Below are positions 18,715 through 27,675 of a DNA stretch of 64,000 bases, one piece after another. Made by a program: the position numbers and the translations under genes. Numbering within the stretch: the first letter of the stretch is position 1; each line of letters begins with the position of its first letter. Source of the stretch: Clostridia bacterium (GTDB lineage Bacteria; Bacillota; Clostridia; Christensenellales; Borkfalkiaceae); the NCBI GenBank assembly GCA_017558105.1, contig JAFYWI010000011.1, positions 62,001-126,000 of the forward strand. Direction: 5' to 3'. Under the pieces are notes generated by a model. It saw only the letters and a list, made by a program, of their open reading frames with translations. It was not told where the DNA came from and did not search any database.

Positions 18715-19734
18715 TTAGCCTTCGTATTGATTTCTAACAACGTCTAATTCCATTGCTTTTTTAGCAATTTGAACTGCGTTTGTTGCAGCACCTTTTCTAA
18801 TGTTGTCTGCAACAACCCACATATTAATACCGCTTTCAACCGTATCGTCTAATCTAACACGGCCAACGAAAACTTCGTTTTTGTTTTCTGCAGTAAGTGG
18901 CATAGGGTAAACTAGGTTAGCAACGTCGTCTTGTAAAACAACCCCTTCAGCATTTGCTAAAACCTTTTTAACTCCTTCTAAAGTGCAAGGTTTTTCAAAT
19001 TCAAGGTTAATAGATTCGCTGTGTCCGTAGTAAACAGGTACACGAACGCAAGTAGCAGTAACCTTAATGTTTTGGTCGTTCAATATTTTTTTGGTTTCAA
19101 AAACCATTTTATCTTCTTCTTTGGTGTAGCCGTTATCTAAGAAAACGTCTATATGAGGAATACAGTTGCCGAAAATAGGGTAAGGGAATTTTTGTGGTGC
19201 TTCACCGCAAATGCCACCTTTAAGGTCGTTAAACCCTTTAACGCCAGCCCCAGAAACTGCTTGGTAAGTAGAATAAATAACACGTTTAATTGTAAATGCT
19301 TCGTGTAAAGGTTTTAAGGCAACCATTGCTTGAATAGTAGAGCAGTTAGGGTTAGCAATAATATTTTTATGCCATTTAATATCTTCTGCGTTACATTCTG
19401 GAACTACTAGTGGAACGTTAGGGTCCCTTCTCCAAGCGCTAGAATTATCTACAACTAAAATGCCGTTTTTAGCAAAGATAGGTGCAAATTGTTTACTAAC
19501 GTCGCCACCAGCAGAGAATAGAGCAACGTCGATTTTATATTTCAAAACGTTTTCTTCGGTCAATTCAATTATGGTGTGTTTTTTACCCATAAAATCAATT
19601 TCTTTACCTGCTGATTTCTTAGATGCAAATAGGTAATAATTTTCAACGGGAAGTTTTTCTTCTGCTAAAACTTCTAAAAACTTATTACCAACCATACCTG
19701 TAGCGCCAACAACTGCAACGTTATACTTTTTCAT
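18715..19734 (-). CDS. asd: Aspartate-semialdehyde dehydrogenase
   Basis: NADP-dependent reductive dephosphorylation of aspartyl phosphate, the branch point to lysine, threonine and methionine. The 339-residue protein has GATGMVG (10-16), DNSSAWR, and the catalytic Cys131 in NPNCSTIQ. The conserved basic residue region is CVRVPVYYGHSES. It is the first gene of the reverse operon asd-dapA-dapB-yggS-sepF. AGGAG lies 8 bases before the ATG. Confidence 0.97.
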   Translation of the reverse strand: MKKYNVAVVGATGMVGNKFLEVLAEEKLPVENYYLFASKKSAGKEIDFMGKKHTIIELTEENVLKYKIDVALFSAGGDVSKQFAPIFAKNGILVVDNSSAWRRDPNVPLVVPECNAEDIKWHKNIIANPNCSTIQAMVALKPLHEAFTIKRVIYSTYQAVSGAGVKGFNDLKGGICGEAPQKFPYPIFGNCIPHIDVFLDNGYTKEEDKMVFETKKILNDQNIKVTATCVRVPVYYGHSESINLEFEKPCTLEGVKKVLANAEGVVLQDDVANLVYPMPLTAENKNEVFVGRVRLDDTVESGINMWVVADNIRKGAATNAVQIAKKAMELDVVRNQYEG

Positions 19735-19764
19735 TTTTAAAATCTCCTAAATACGTAAATTTTT

Positions 19765-19785
19765 GTAGTTACGTAAAGTAACTAC
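19765..19785 (-). promoter_or_regulatory. Inverted repeat in the asd leader
   Basis: Perfect 8-bp inverted repeat with a 5-base centre, between the asd promoter and its ribosome binding site. It has no U-run on the asd side, so it is not a simple terminator. It may be an operator or an RNA hairpin. Lysine-riboswitch hallmarks are not visible in this roughly 60-base leader. Confidence 0.4.
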
Positions 19786-19801
19786 GTGGTGTACGTTTAA
19801 T

Positions 19802-19830
19802 ATAATATCAAAGTAAAATAAAAAAGTAAA
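19802..19830 (-). promoter_or_regulatory. Sigma-A-type promoter for the asd-dap operon
   Basis: Reading the minus strand, TTTACT (19830-19825) and TATTAT (19807-19802) are 17 bp apart. It faces asd and drives the five-gene operon. Confidence 0.65.
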
Positions 19831-19951
19831 GTTTTTTTAAGATTTATAGCAAATTTAATTGTAAAATATTTAAATTTAGTATAATATATAAATTAGTTAA
19901 ATAATGCGGTAGTTTTGCAATTTTTAGGGCTACTTGCTTTAGGAGATAGAA

Positions 19952-21211
19952 ATGGCTAAAAAAATGGGGTTTGTAGATAGGTTAGTTTTAGGTGCAGAAA
20001 AGTCCGAAGGCTATGCAAGGGCATCACTTCCATCTAATAGATGGGAACTTTTTTGGGATATTTTAAAGGGAAGTTTTTGGAGATTAGTTTTAATTAACTT
20101 ACTAATCGTATTATTTTTAATACCTTTATTCGCTCTTTTAATACTTCATAAAATTGCTTTGTCTGGCATGGGGGCAATGGGGCCTTTTAATCAAGTTTTT
20201 GGCGTGGGGTACCAAGGTGTGCCAAACATGAATGGTTTTGCCGAACAAATTTCATTTAACGCAACAACAAGTTCTTTGTTGTTTCTGCCATTAACTGCTT
20301 TTTTCGTTTCAATATCATTAGCCGGTGGTGCTTATATAATGAGGAATATCGTGTGGACAGAAGGTATTTTTGTTGCTAACGATTTTTGGCGTGGTATAAA
20401 AGAAAACTACCTTAAAATGTTAATGATTTCTTTAGTATATTCATTAGTTTTTTATATTTCAACCATAATTTTAGGTTTTATAAGCCAAATGTCTGCACTT
20501 CAAGGTGGAAGCGTATTATTAACCATATGTGAAATTATAGTATATCTTGTTATGATTTTATATACTATTATGAGCCTGCACATGGTAACTATGACTGTAA
20601 CCTACGAACTACCAATTAAAGCATTGTTTAGAAACTCTGCTATAATAACCATTGGTTTAGCTCCACAAAATTTATTCTTTTTATTTTTAGGTTCGTTGCC
20701 TTTCTTAATTATGGGCTTGGGCGAATTTTTTGAAGGTATTGGCTACGTAATATTAGTTTTAATTTCTTTTTCATTGTTTTTACTTGTTTGGACAAACTAT
20801 TCTCAATGGGTATACGATAAATTTATTAACGATAAAGTACCAGGTGCAAAGAAAAATAGGGGTATTTACGAAAAGATTAAAGGAGATGAATCGGAATCTA
20901 TTAGAAAACATAAAGAACAAATAATCTTAGCACAACATACAGCGCTTAACTCAAGACCTATTAAACCTATTACAGACGATGAATTGCAGTTAGCCGAACT
21001 TCCTACTTCGTTCAGTAGAAAAGATTTAGAAAAATTACAAGCAAGTAAACAAGCAATTTACGACGACCACGATAGGTACGTTGAAGAACATAAAAACGAC
21101 GAAAAGTATAAGTTAACAGAAGATGAAATTGCTTTGAAAAAAGTGCAAGATGAAAAGGCTAAAAGAATAGAAAAAGCAAAGAAAGAACTTGCAAAAAGAA
21201 ATAAAAAATAA
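19952..21211 (+). CDS. DUF624/YesL-like membrane protein with charged C-terminal tail
   Basis: 419-residue membrane protein. The N-terminus (SNRWELFWDILKGSFWRLVLINLL) and five to six hydrophobic segments between about 45 and 285 resemble the DUF624/YesL family, often found near sugar-uptake genes. After the membrane part comes a long, strongly charged cytoplasmic tail (about 290-419), rich in Glu and Lys and probably helical. No sugar transporter is nearby. GGAG precedes the ATG. Function unknown. Confidence 0.7.
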   Translation: MAKKMGFVDRLVLGAEKSEGYARASLPSNRWELFWDILKGSFWRLVLINLLIVLFLIPLFALLILHKIALSGMGAMGPFNQVFGVGYQGVPNMNGFAEQISFNATTSSLLFLPLTAFFVSISLAGGAYIMRNIVWTEGIFVANDFWRGIKENYLKMLMISLVYSLVFYISTIILGFISQMSALQGGSVLLTICEIIVYLVMILYTIMSLHMVTMTVTYELPIKALFRNSAIITIGLAPQNLFFLFLGSLPFLIMGLGEFFEGIGYVILVLISFSLFLLVWTNYSQWVYDKFINDKVPGAKKNRGIYEKIKGDESESIRKHKEQIILAQHTALNSRPIKPITDDELQLAELPTSFSRKDLEKLQASKQAIYDDHDRYVEEHKNDEKYKLTEDEIALKKVQDEKAKRIEKAKKELAKRNKK

Positions 21212-21217
21212 TTAACT

Positions 21218-21244
21218 AGACGCCTTTATTATAGGCGTCTTTGT
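21218..21244 (+). terminator. Probable terminator after the YesL-like gene
   Basis: An 8-bp GC-rich stem (21218-21225 with 21233-21240) and 7-base loop, followed by only a weak T-run (TTGTT). Termination may be partial, letting hslO be read through. Confidence 0.6.
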
Positions 21245-21268
21245 TGCAATAAAATAAAAGGTAAAAAA

Positions 21269-22123
21269 ATGAACAAACTACTTAAAACGTTAATTTTAGA
21301 AAACCAGTTAACCTTAGCCGTTTTAGACACGACTGAAATGGTTAACGACGCAATAAAAATACATAAATTATCACCCGTTTGTGCAGCAGCATTAGGCAGA
21401 GCATTAACCGTTTCTACGTTTATGTCTTCAAACTTAAAAAACCAAATAGATAAACTTTCCGTAACCATAGCAGGCAACGGCGTAGGTGGAAAAATAACCA
21501 TTTGTGGCAACGGTAATTTAGATATGCGTGGTTATATAGATAACCCCCAAGTAGATTTACCTTTAAGAAAAGACGGCAAGTTGGACGTAGGCAGTTGCGT
21601 AGGCAAAGAAGGTAGGTTAACTATAACTAGAAGTATGGGGTTAAAAGAGCCTTATTCTGGCAGTAGTAGGTTAGTAACTGGTGAAATTGCCGAAGATTTT
21701 ACTGCATATTACGCACTTTCAGAACAACAACCAACGGCAATAGCGTTAGGTGTAAAAATAGGTAAAGATTTAACTTGCGTAGGCGCAGGCGGGGTAATAA
21801 TTCAAGCCTTGCCGGGTGCAAGTGAAGAAAATTTAATTAAAGCCGAAGAAGTTATGCAAGGGTTAAAAAACGTTTCTACCTTAATAGAAGAAAAGGGCGC
21901 AGAAGGTGTGTTAAAATCTCTTTTTGGCGATATAAGTTATAACGAATATAACCCAAAATATAATTGCTTGTGTTCTAAAGAATATATAGAAGGTGTTTTA
22001 ATTTCTTTAGGCAAGGCAGAATTGCAAGATATTATTAAAAAAGAAGGTTCAGTAAAGGTAAGTTGCCAATTTTGTAACACTACCTACGAATTTAACGAAG
22101 AAGACGTTTCAAAATTATTTTAA
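21269..22123 (+). CDS. hslO: 33 kDa redox-regulated chaperonin Hsp33
   Basis: Holdase activated when oxidation or heat releases its zinc. The 284-residue protein has the GRALT region, GGKITICGNGNLDMRGYIDNP, and the C-terminal zinc site CLC (in YNCLCSKEY) with CQFC about 33 residues later. This is the classical CxC...CxxC pattern. It fits the anaerobic, oxygen-defensive character of the neighbourhood. Confidence 0.95.
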   Translation: MNKLLKTLILENQLTLAVLDTTEMVNDAIKIHKLSPVCAAALGRALTVSTFMSSNLKNQIDKLSVTIAGNGVGGKITICGNGNLDMRGYIDNPQVDLPLRKDGKLDVGSCVGKEGRLTITRSMGLKEPYSGSSRLVTGEIAEDFTAYYALSEQQPTAIALGVKIGKDLTCVGAGGVIIQALPGASEENLIKAEEVMQGLKNVSTLIEEKGAEGVLKSLFGDISYNEYNPKYNCLCSKEYIEGVLISLGKAELQDIIKKEGSVKVSCQFCNTTYEFNEEDVSKLF

Positions 22124-22129
22124 TTTTTT

Positions 22130-23812
22130 ATGGAAAACAAGGTTTTACAATTCGATAACAGCATAGAAAGATACAGAAGTTTAGCGTTTAACCGTTTAGA
22201 TAACGAAGATTATATTGGTGCGTTAGATATGCTTTTTTCTGCATTAAATAAGGAATATTCGTTAGAAATTATTAAAGATATTGCCGTTGTTTATGCGAAT
22301 ATGGAACTTTACGAACTTTCTAATAGATATTGGTTTACCTATCTTCACAAGGCAAAAAAAGAAGATATAGGCATAGCTTTAGAAGAAATTGCCTTTAACT
22401 ATTTTTATATGGATAATCTTTGGGCATCAAGTTATTATTTTAACAAAAAAATAGAGTTCGACGGGCAAATTAGCCGAGATAATATTCCAGATGAAATAGT
22501 TAAACACTTTGCAGAATCAATAGATATTAAAGATAAGTATAAAATAGCATACCCTTTTGAAGAAACGGATTATACCGAAGAACTTAAAAAAGGTCGTACG
22601 GCAATAGCGCTTGGAGATTTAAGAACGGCAAAGAAAACCTTTAAAAAAGTTCCTAAAAAAAGCCCGCAAGGTTTTGAAGCAGAAAAAGAACTTGCCGTTG
22701 CCGAGTTTTTAAGTGGAGACGTTGAAAAGGGCATAGAAATCACCAGAAAATTAATAATAGAAAATGGCGAAAGTTGTGCTTTACTTTGCAATTTAAGCAG
22801 TATGTATAAAAGTAAAGAAGATAAAGAAAAAGCCTTATATTACTACAAAAAAGCACTAACTTACCCTAAAAAGCAAGAAGAAGATACCTATAAATTAGCA
22901 ACCTGCGCCTTAGAAAATGAAGACCACGAAAAAGCAGTAGAATTATTAACGGAAATATTAAAAGAAAGGGGCTTAGACGTTAGGTTAACACACCTTTACG
23001 GGTTAGCGCTATTAAATTGTGGTAAGCTAACTGAAGGTGCAAAAGAACTTAACGAATTATATAGAATAGACCCAACTAATTTAACTAATAAATACTTTGC
23101 AAACCTTGCAAATAAAATGGTAGACGGGGTAGATACAAAAGGCTTAACACCATTTTTATACAACGGCGAAATACCTTATAAAGAAGGTAATAAAAGGCTT
23201 TCTATAATAGGAAAAGTTGTAGAATACGACCAACTTGCAAGGGAAAAAGAACTTAAAAAACCATACGTTAACGAAAGTGTTAAGTGGGGTTTAGAAATGG
23301 GGGAAGAAGAAGTTGCAAAGGCGTGTATTTTTATACTATCAAGCAGTACTAATAAAGAAAACATTAAATATTTATTAGATAAATTGTTAGACGACGAGTT
23401 TTCTGCCGACGTAAAAAGCATAATAATTTTTATGCTAGTATTAGCAGGCTGTAAAAACAAAATGGGGGTTGTTTCGGGTGGTTATTATACAACCTTTAAG
23501 CCTAAAAAACTTCCTTTTGAAAATGAAGAAAAAGGCAAGCCGTTTGAAACGGCTTATGCGCTATGTTTATCTAGGTTAGCGTTTACGGGTTTTAATTCTT
23601 TTAACCAGTTGGCAATAGAAATAAACAAGGCTTATAAGACGCTTAAAAATTATGAAAATATAGAAAATTTAACAAAAGAAATAGCCGTTGTTTGCACGAT
23701 ATTAAGCGATAGTAAAAAAATAAATACTCACTCTGCTTGCAGAATTTTTAACGCAAAAGAAGATAGGGTAAAAGAGATATTAAATTATATAAAAAGTAGA
23801 GATTTATTATGA
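22130..23812 (+). CDS. TPR-repeat protein
   Basis: 560-residue soluble protein built largely of helical repeats. TPR-like units are visible at about 165-195 (GDLRTAKKTFKKVP), 210-250 (KEKALYYYKKAL), 255-290 (EDHEKAVELLTEIL) and 290-320. The C-terminal part (350-560) is helical without clear repeats. It begins 7 bases after hslO without a clear ribosome binding site and overlaps the next gene by 4 bases. Likely a scaffold or chaperone-like adaptor. The partner is unknown. Confidence 0.75.
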   Translation: MENKVLQFDNSIERYRSLAFNRLDNEDYIGALDMLFSALNKEYSLEIIKDIAVVYANMELYELSNRYWFTYLHKAKKEDIGIALEEIAFNYFYMDNLWASSYYFNKKIEFDGQISRDNIPDEIVKHFAESIDIKDKYKIAYPFEETDYTEELKKGRTAIALGDLRTAKKTFKKVPKKSPQGFEAEKELAVAEFLSGDVEKGIEITRKLIIENGESCALLCNLSSMYKSKEDKEKALYYYKKALTYPKKQEEDTYKLATCALENEDHEKAVELLTEILKERGLDVRLTHLYGLALLNCGKLTEGAKELNELYRIDPTNLTNKYFANLANKMVDGVDTKGLTPFLYNGEIPYKEGNKRLSIIGKVVEYDQLAREKELKKPYVNESVKWGLEMGEEEVAKACIFILSSSTNKENIKYLLDKLLDDEFSADVKSIIIFMLVLAGCKNKMGVVSGGYYTTFKPKKLPFENEEKGKPFETAYALCLSRLAFTGFNSFNQLAIEINKAYKTLKNYENIENLTKEIAVVCTILSDSKKINTHSACRIFNAKEDRVKEILNYIKSRDLL

Positions 23813-24624
23813 TTAAAATTATAGATTTAGATAAGGCTTTCGATAAGTTTATTCAAGGTTTCGTTTATGAAAATATTGGCAAAGTAAAGCCAGAAGAAAT
23901 AGAGAATAAAATACCAGAATTATATAGTGAATTCGCAAGTAAAAACCTAACGGAATTAGATGGCGAAAGCCCTTTAACGTACTATGCGAAATTCAGTACG
24001 GAAGAATTGTTAAAAGCACTTTATACTCATATAGAAAAAGGCGTTTCGGTAAGCGATTTTTTAATTGAAGAATTAACTAAAAAAGAAGACGTTGAAAGTA
24101 AGGTTGCAACCGAAATTTTAAAAGATAATTTAGAAGAATATACAACCTATTTATTAAACATTTTAGTAGATAAAAAAAGTAAGTTAGCCCTTTCTAGATG
24201 TTTAGAATTCGTGCTATACGATTATAGCGAAACTATAAGGGAATTAGCAATAGAACTACTTAAAGAATACGCCAACGAAGTAAAAGAACAAGTGCTTGTT
24301 GCATATAAAGAACAAACTGAAGAAAAAAGGGTTTATTTAACAGAAATTTTAAGTTGCGCTAGCTTTGACGATAGAGTTTTTAATATATTGGTAAACGAAT
24401 TTGTTAAGAACAGAAATAACGTTCCACTTTACGCTGGTTATTTGGCAAAATACGGCGATAAAAGAGCCTTGCCTTTTTTATTAAAAGTTATAGAAGATGA
24501 AAAAATTAGTTATGCCGACTTTGAAGAATTACGTTTTGCCATAGAAGCGTTAGGTGGCGAATACGATAAGGAAAGAAATTTTTCTTACGATAAGTTTTTT
24601 AAAAAAATAAAAGGTGAAAAGTAA
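23809..24624 (+). CDS. Helical (HEAT-like) protein of unknown function
   Basis: 271-residue acidic helical protein. Segments such as SETIRELAIELLKEYANE and GYLAKYGDKRALPFLLKVIED have the alternating pattern of HEAT-type repeats. The ATG overlaps the stop of the TPR gene (ATGA), so the two are translated together and may form a complex. No catalytic motif or signal peptide is seen. Confidence 0.65.
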   Translation: MIKIIDLDKAFDKFIQGFVYENIGKVKPEEIENKIPELYSEFASKNLTELDGESPLTYYAKFSTEELLKALYTHIEKGVSVSDFLIEELTKKEDVESKVATEILKDNLEEYTTYLLNILVDKKSKLALSRCLEFVLYDYSETIRELAIELLKEYANEVKEQVLVAYKEQTEEKRVYLTEILSCASFDDRVFNILVNEFVKNRNNVPLYAGYLAKYGDKRALPFLLKVIEDEKISYADFEELRFAIEALGGEYDKERNFSYDKFFKKIKGEK

Positions 24625-24698
24625 GGTATAAAAAACACCCGCTTGCTAATAATTAATATTAAAAGCAAATAATATAAAAAGCAAAACGGGGGTTAAAA

Positions 24699-24824
24699 AT
24701 GAAAAAGAAAAACAAAAAAAATAAAGGTGTTATAAAACTAACGGACGAGCAGTACAACAATTATATTATGGCGCTTAAAGATGAACGCCCACCAAAAATA
24801 GTAGAAGAAACACAAGAAAAGTAA
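24699..24824 (+). CDS. Small basic protein, 41 residues
   Basis: Short ORF with a GGGGG ribosome binding site 6 bases before its ATG. The N-terminus is very Lys/Asn-rich (MKKKNKKNKG), followed by VIKLTDEQYNNYIMALKDERPPKIVEE. The amphipathic middle and clean ribosome binding site argue for translation, and a terminator follows within 40 bases. No family recognised. Confidence 0.5.
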   Translation: MKKKNKKNKGVIKLTDEQYNNYIMALKDERPPKIVEETQEK

Positions 24825-24862
24825 TAAAAATTAGCAAACAAATAGCAATTAAATTAAACGTT

Positions 24863-24898
24863 AAAATTTCGCCTAAAATCTTGGGCGGAATTTTTTTA
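24863..24898 (+). terminator. Terminator before the acetyltransferase-like gene
   Basis: Stem 24863-24873 with 24884-24894 (one G-U pair), 10-base loop and a run of seven T residues. Ends the transcript carrying the TPR pair and the small ORF. Confidence 0.85.
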
Positions 24899-24908
24899 TT
24901 GTTTTTTG

Positions 24909-24937
24909 TTGTAAAAACGTAAAAATAATGATATAAT
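24909..24937 (+). promoter_or_regulatory. Sigma-A-type promoter
   Basis: TTGTAA (24909-24914), 17-bp spacer, perfect TATAAT (24932-24937), 33 bases before the start of the acetyltransferase-like gene. Confidence 0.75.
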
Positions 24938-24970
24938 AAAAAAGATTTTTCAAAACAAAGGAAACATATT

Positions 24971-26107
24971 ATGGTAGAAATCAAAGAAGTGTTAACTAAA
25001 AAAGACGTGGCAAAGTGGGCAAAATATCCATTAGAATTATATAAAGATTGCCCTTATTACGTTCCTAACTTCCGTTCAGATGAAAAAGAAACTTTCGACC
25101 CAAAGAAGAATTTAGACCTAAAACATTGCGATATTAAGGGTTATTTAGCATATAAAGATGGAAAGTTAGTTGGCAGAATTTTAGCAATATTAAACCATAA
25201 ATACAACCAATTAAACAATGCAAAAACAATACGTTTTTCTAGGTTTGAATGTATTAACGATATAGAAGTTTTCACCGGTTTATTAGGCGCAGTAGCAAAA
25301 TACGGCAAAGAAAACGGTATGGAAGTTATGCACGGGCCTTGGGGCTTTAACGATACCGACAGAGAAGGTATGCTAACTTTCGGTTTTGATGAAAGAAGCA
25401 CCTACGCAACTAACTATTACTACCCATATTTTGCAGAAAACATGGTAAAACTTGGCTTTGAAGATGAAAGTAAGTGGGTAGAACGCCGTTTTTCTATTAA
25501 ACCATACGAAAGAATTTATACCGTTGCAGAAAAATTAAAGAAAAGGCAAAAGTTAGTAGATATTGCAGAAACAATGTCTGTTAAAAAAATAATTAAACAA
25601 TACGGCAAAAAACTTTTTGACACTATTAACGATGCTTACGGCCATTTAGACGGCTACGTTCCATACGACGATGAAATGAGAGATAAAATTCTTTCACAAT
25701 TCGGTACTATTGTAAATAGCAGGTATTTAAGCGTTTTAGTTAACGAAAAAGATGAAGTTGCAGCATTTGGCGTTGTTTTCCCATCAATATGCAACGCGCT
25801 AATTAAAAGTAGGGGAAGGCTATTCCCATTTGCATTTATAAACTTGTTAAAATCTATTAAAAACCCAACTGAATTAGAAATGGCTTTAATAGGCGTTAAA
25901 AAAGAATATAAAAATTCGGGTATAAATTCTATTGTAATTGCAAGAATTATGAAAAACGTTGTAGAAGACGGCATTACTAACATAGAATCTAACCCAATGT
26001 TAGAAACCAACTTTAATATTCAACAACAATGGAAGTTTACAGAAAACAAAATTGTTAAAAAGCGCCAAACTTATAAAGTAAATATTAAAGATTTTATTAA
26101 AGAATAA
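24971..26107 (+). CDS. GNAT-like conserved protein (YghO type)
   Basis: 378-residue protein resembling YghO-type conserved proteins, which have a GNAT acetyltransferase fold. Recognisable segments are NPxF-like YYVPNFRSDEKETFDP, LVGRILAILNHKYN, and MHGPWGFNDTDREGMLTFGFDE in the first half. GVKKEYKNSGINSIVIARIM in the second half resembles an acyl-CoA binding loop. The substrate is unknown. AAAGGAAA precedes the ATG. Monocistronic between its own promoter and a strong terminator. Confidence 0.72.
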   Translation: MVEIKEVLTKKDVAKWAKYPLELYKDCPYYVPNFRSDEKETFDPKKNLDLKHCDIKGYLAYKDGKLVGRILAILNHKYNQLNNAKTIRFSRFECINDIEVFTGLLGAVAKYGKENGMEVMHGPWGFNDTDREGMLTFGFDERSTYATNYYYPYFAENMVKLGFEDESKWVERRFSIKPYERIYTVAEKLKKRQKLVDIAETMSVKKIIKQYGKKLFDTINDAYGHLDGYVPYDDEMRDKILSQFGTIVNSRYLSVLVNEKDEVAAFGVVFPSICNALIKSRGRLFPFAFINLLKSIKNPTELEMALIGVKKEYKNSGINSIVIARIMKNVVEDGITNIESNPMLETNFNIQQQWKFTENKIVKKRQTYKVNIKDFIKE

Positions 26108-26121
26108 GTAAAAAAAGTATT

Positions 26122-26156
26122 AGTCGTTTGCAAAAAGAAAGCAAACGACTTTTTAT
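26122..26156 (+). terminator. Terminator after the acetyltransferase-like gene
   Basis: Perfect 10-bp stem (26122-26131 with 26141-26150), 9-base A-rich loop and a T-run. Confidence 0.9.
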
Positions 26157-26190
26157 TTACAAAAAATTTGCTAAAAACAATAAAATTTCA

Positions 26191-26219
26191 TTGAAAAATT
26201 AAATTAAAAATGTTATAAT
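26191..26219 (+). promoter_or_regulatory. Sigma-A-type promoter for asnS
   Basis: TTGAAA (26191-26196), 17-bp spacer, TATAAT (26214-26219). The leader to asnS is about 50 bases, too short for a T-box. Confidence 0.75.
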
Positions 26220-26273
26220 CTAAAAGCAGTATTTTAAATATTATATTATTAAAATAATATAGAAGGAATTTTT

Positions 26274-27659
26274 ATGGAAAGAACAGAGTTAAAAAAGTTA
26301 TTTTTAAGTGCAGAAGAATTTGGTAGCAAAACCGTTACTATAGCAGGTTGGGTTAAAACTATTAGAGATAGTAAATCTTTCGGTTTTATAATGCTTAACG
26401 ATGGTTCTTATTTTAAGAACTGCCAAATAGTTTTCGATGCTAATAAAGTAAGCAATTTTGAAGAAGTAGCAAAACAAAACGTAGGTGCTTGCCTTAAAGT
26501 TACTGGCGAAGTTATTTTAACCCCAGAAAACAAGCAACCATTTGAAATAAATGCAAACGAAATAGAAATTTTAGGTGCATCTTCACCAGAATTTCCACTT
26601 CAACCAAAACGTCATACAATGGAATTTTTAAGAACGATTCCACATTTAAGGCCAAGAACGAATACTTTTAACGCAGTATTCAAAATAAGAAGTGAAATTT
26701 CTTTTGCTATTCATAAATTTTTTAACGATAGAAACTTCGTTTATATTCACACTCCAATAGTAACTGGTAGCGACTGCGAAGGTGCAGGCGCAATGTTCCA
26801 AATTACTACGTTAGATTTAGCAAACGTTCCAAAAGAAAACGGCGAAGTAGACTATAAGCAAGATTTCTTTGGTAAAAAAGCCAGCCTAACCGTAAGTGGG
26901 CAATTAGACGTAGAAAACTTTGCAATGGCCTTTGCAAACGTTTATACTTTTGGCCCAACCTTTAGGGCAGAACGTTCTAACACCGTTCGCCACGCGGCAG
27001 AATTTTGGATGGTAGAACCAGAACTTGCTTTCGCCGACCTTAGCGACGATATGGATTGTGCCGAAGCAATGGTTAAATTCGTTATTAATAGAGTTATGGA
27101 AACTTGCAAAGAAGAATTAGAATTCTTAAATACTTTCGTAGATAAAGGTTTATTAGCAAGGTTAAATAACGTTGTAGGCAACGAATTTAAGCGCTTAACC
27201 TATACCGAAGCAATAGAAATTTTAGAAAAGGTTAAAGATAGGTTTGAATTCCCAGTATATTGGGGTGTAGACCTACAAAGCGAACACGAAAGGTATTTAA
27301 CGGAAGAAGTTTTCAAAAAACCAGTGTTCTTAACTAATTACCCTAAAGATATTAAAGCCTTCTATATGCGCTTAAATGAAGATAATAAAACTGTAGCCGC
27401 AGCAGACCTATTAGTTCCAGGTATTGGCGAACTTATTGGTGGTAGCCAACGTGAAGAAAGAATAGAAGTTTTAGAAAAACGTATGGCAGAATGTGGCTTA
27501 AATAAAGAAGAATATAAATACTACTTAGACCTAAGAAAATATGGTGGTGTAATACACTCTGGCTTTGGTTTAGGTTTAGAAAGAATGGTAATGTACTTAA
27601 CGGGCATTTCTAACATAAGAGACGTGTTGCCTTTCCCAAGAACTGTTGGAAACTTATAA
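26274..27659 (+). CDS. asnS: Asparaginyl-tRNA synthetase
   Basis: Class IIb synthetase charging tRNA-Asn. The 461-residue protein has an N-terminal OB-fold anticodon domain (about 15-105; [25 protein letters not shown]), motif 1 and 2 regions ([24 protein letters not shown]) and motif 3 [14 protein letters not shown]. Its presence with asnA means asparagine is made free and charged directly. AAGGAA precedes the ATG. Confidence 0.97.
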   Translation: MERTELKKLFLSAEEFGSKTVTIAGWVKTIRDSKSFGFIMLNDGSYFKNCQIVFDANKVSNFEEVAKQNVGACLKVTGEVILTPENKQPFEINANEIEILGASSPEFPLQPKRHTMEFLRTIPHLRPRTNTFNAVFKIRSEISFAIHKFFNDRNFVYIHTPIVTGSDCEGAGAMFQITTLDLANVPKENGEVDYKQDFFGKKASLTVSGQLDVENFAMAFANVYTFGPTFRAERSNTVRHAAEFWMVEPELAFADLSDDMDCAEAMVKFVINRVMETCKEELEFLNTFVDKGLLARLNNVVGNEFKRLTYTEAIEILEKVKDRFEFPVYWGVDLQSEHERYLTEEVFKKPVFLTNYPKDIKAFYMRLNEDNKTVAAADLLVPGIGELIGGSQREERIEVLEKRMAECGLNKEEYKYYLDLRKYGGVIHSGFGLGLERMVMYLTGISNIRDVLPFPRTVGNL

Positions 27660-27675
27660 TTTTTAGGAGTCACTT

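Noticed and set aside
19735..19800. Lysine riboswitch before asd
   Set aside because: The leader is only about 60 bases and lacks the conserved L-box helices. Just one short hairpin is present.
26160..26273. T-box leader before asnS
   Set aside because: The distance from promoter to start is about 50 bases, and no T-box core sequence or terminator pair is visible.
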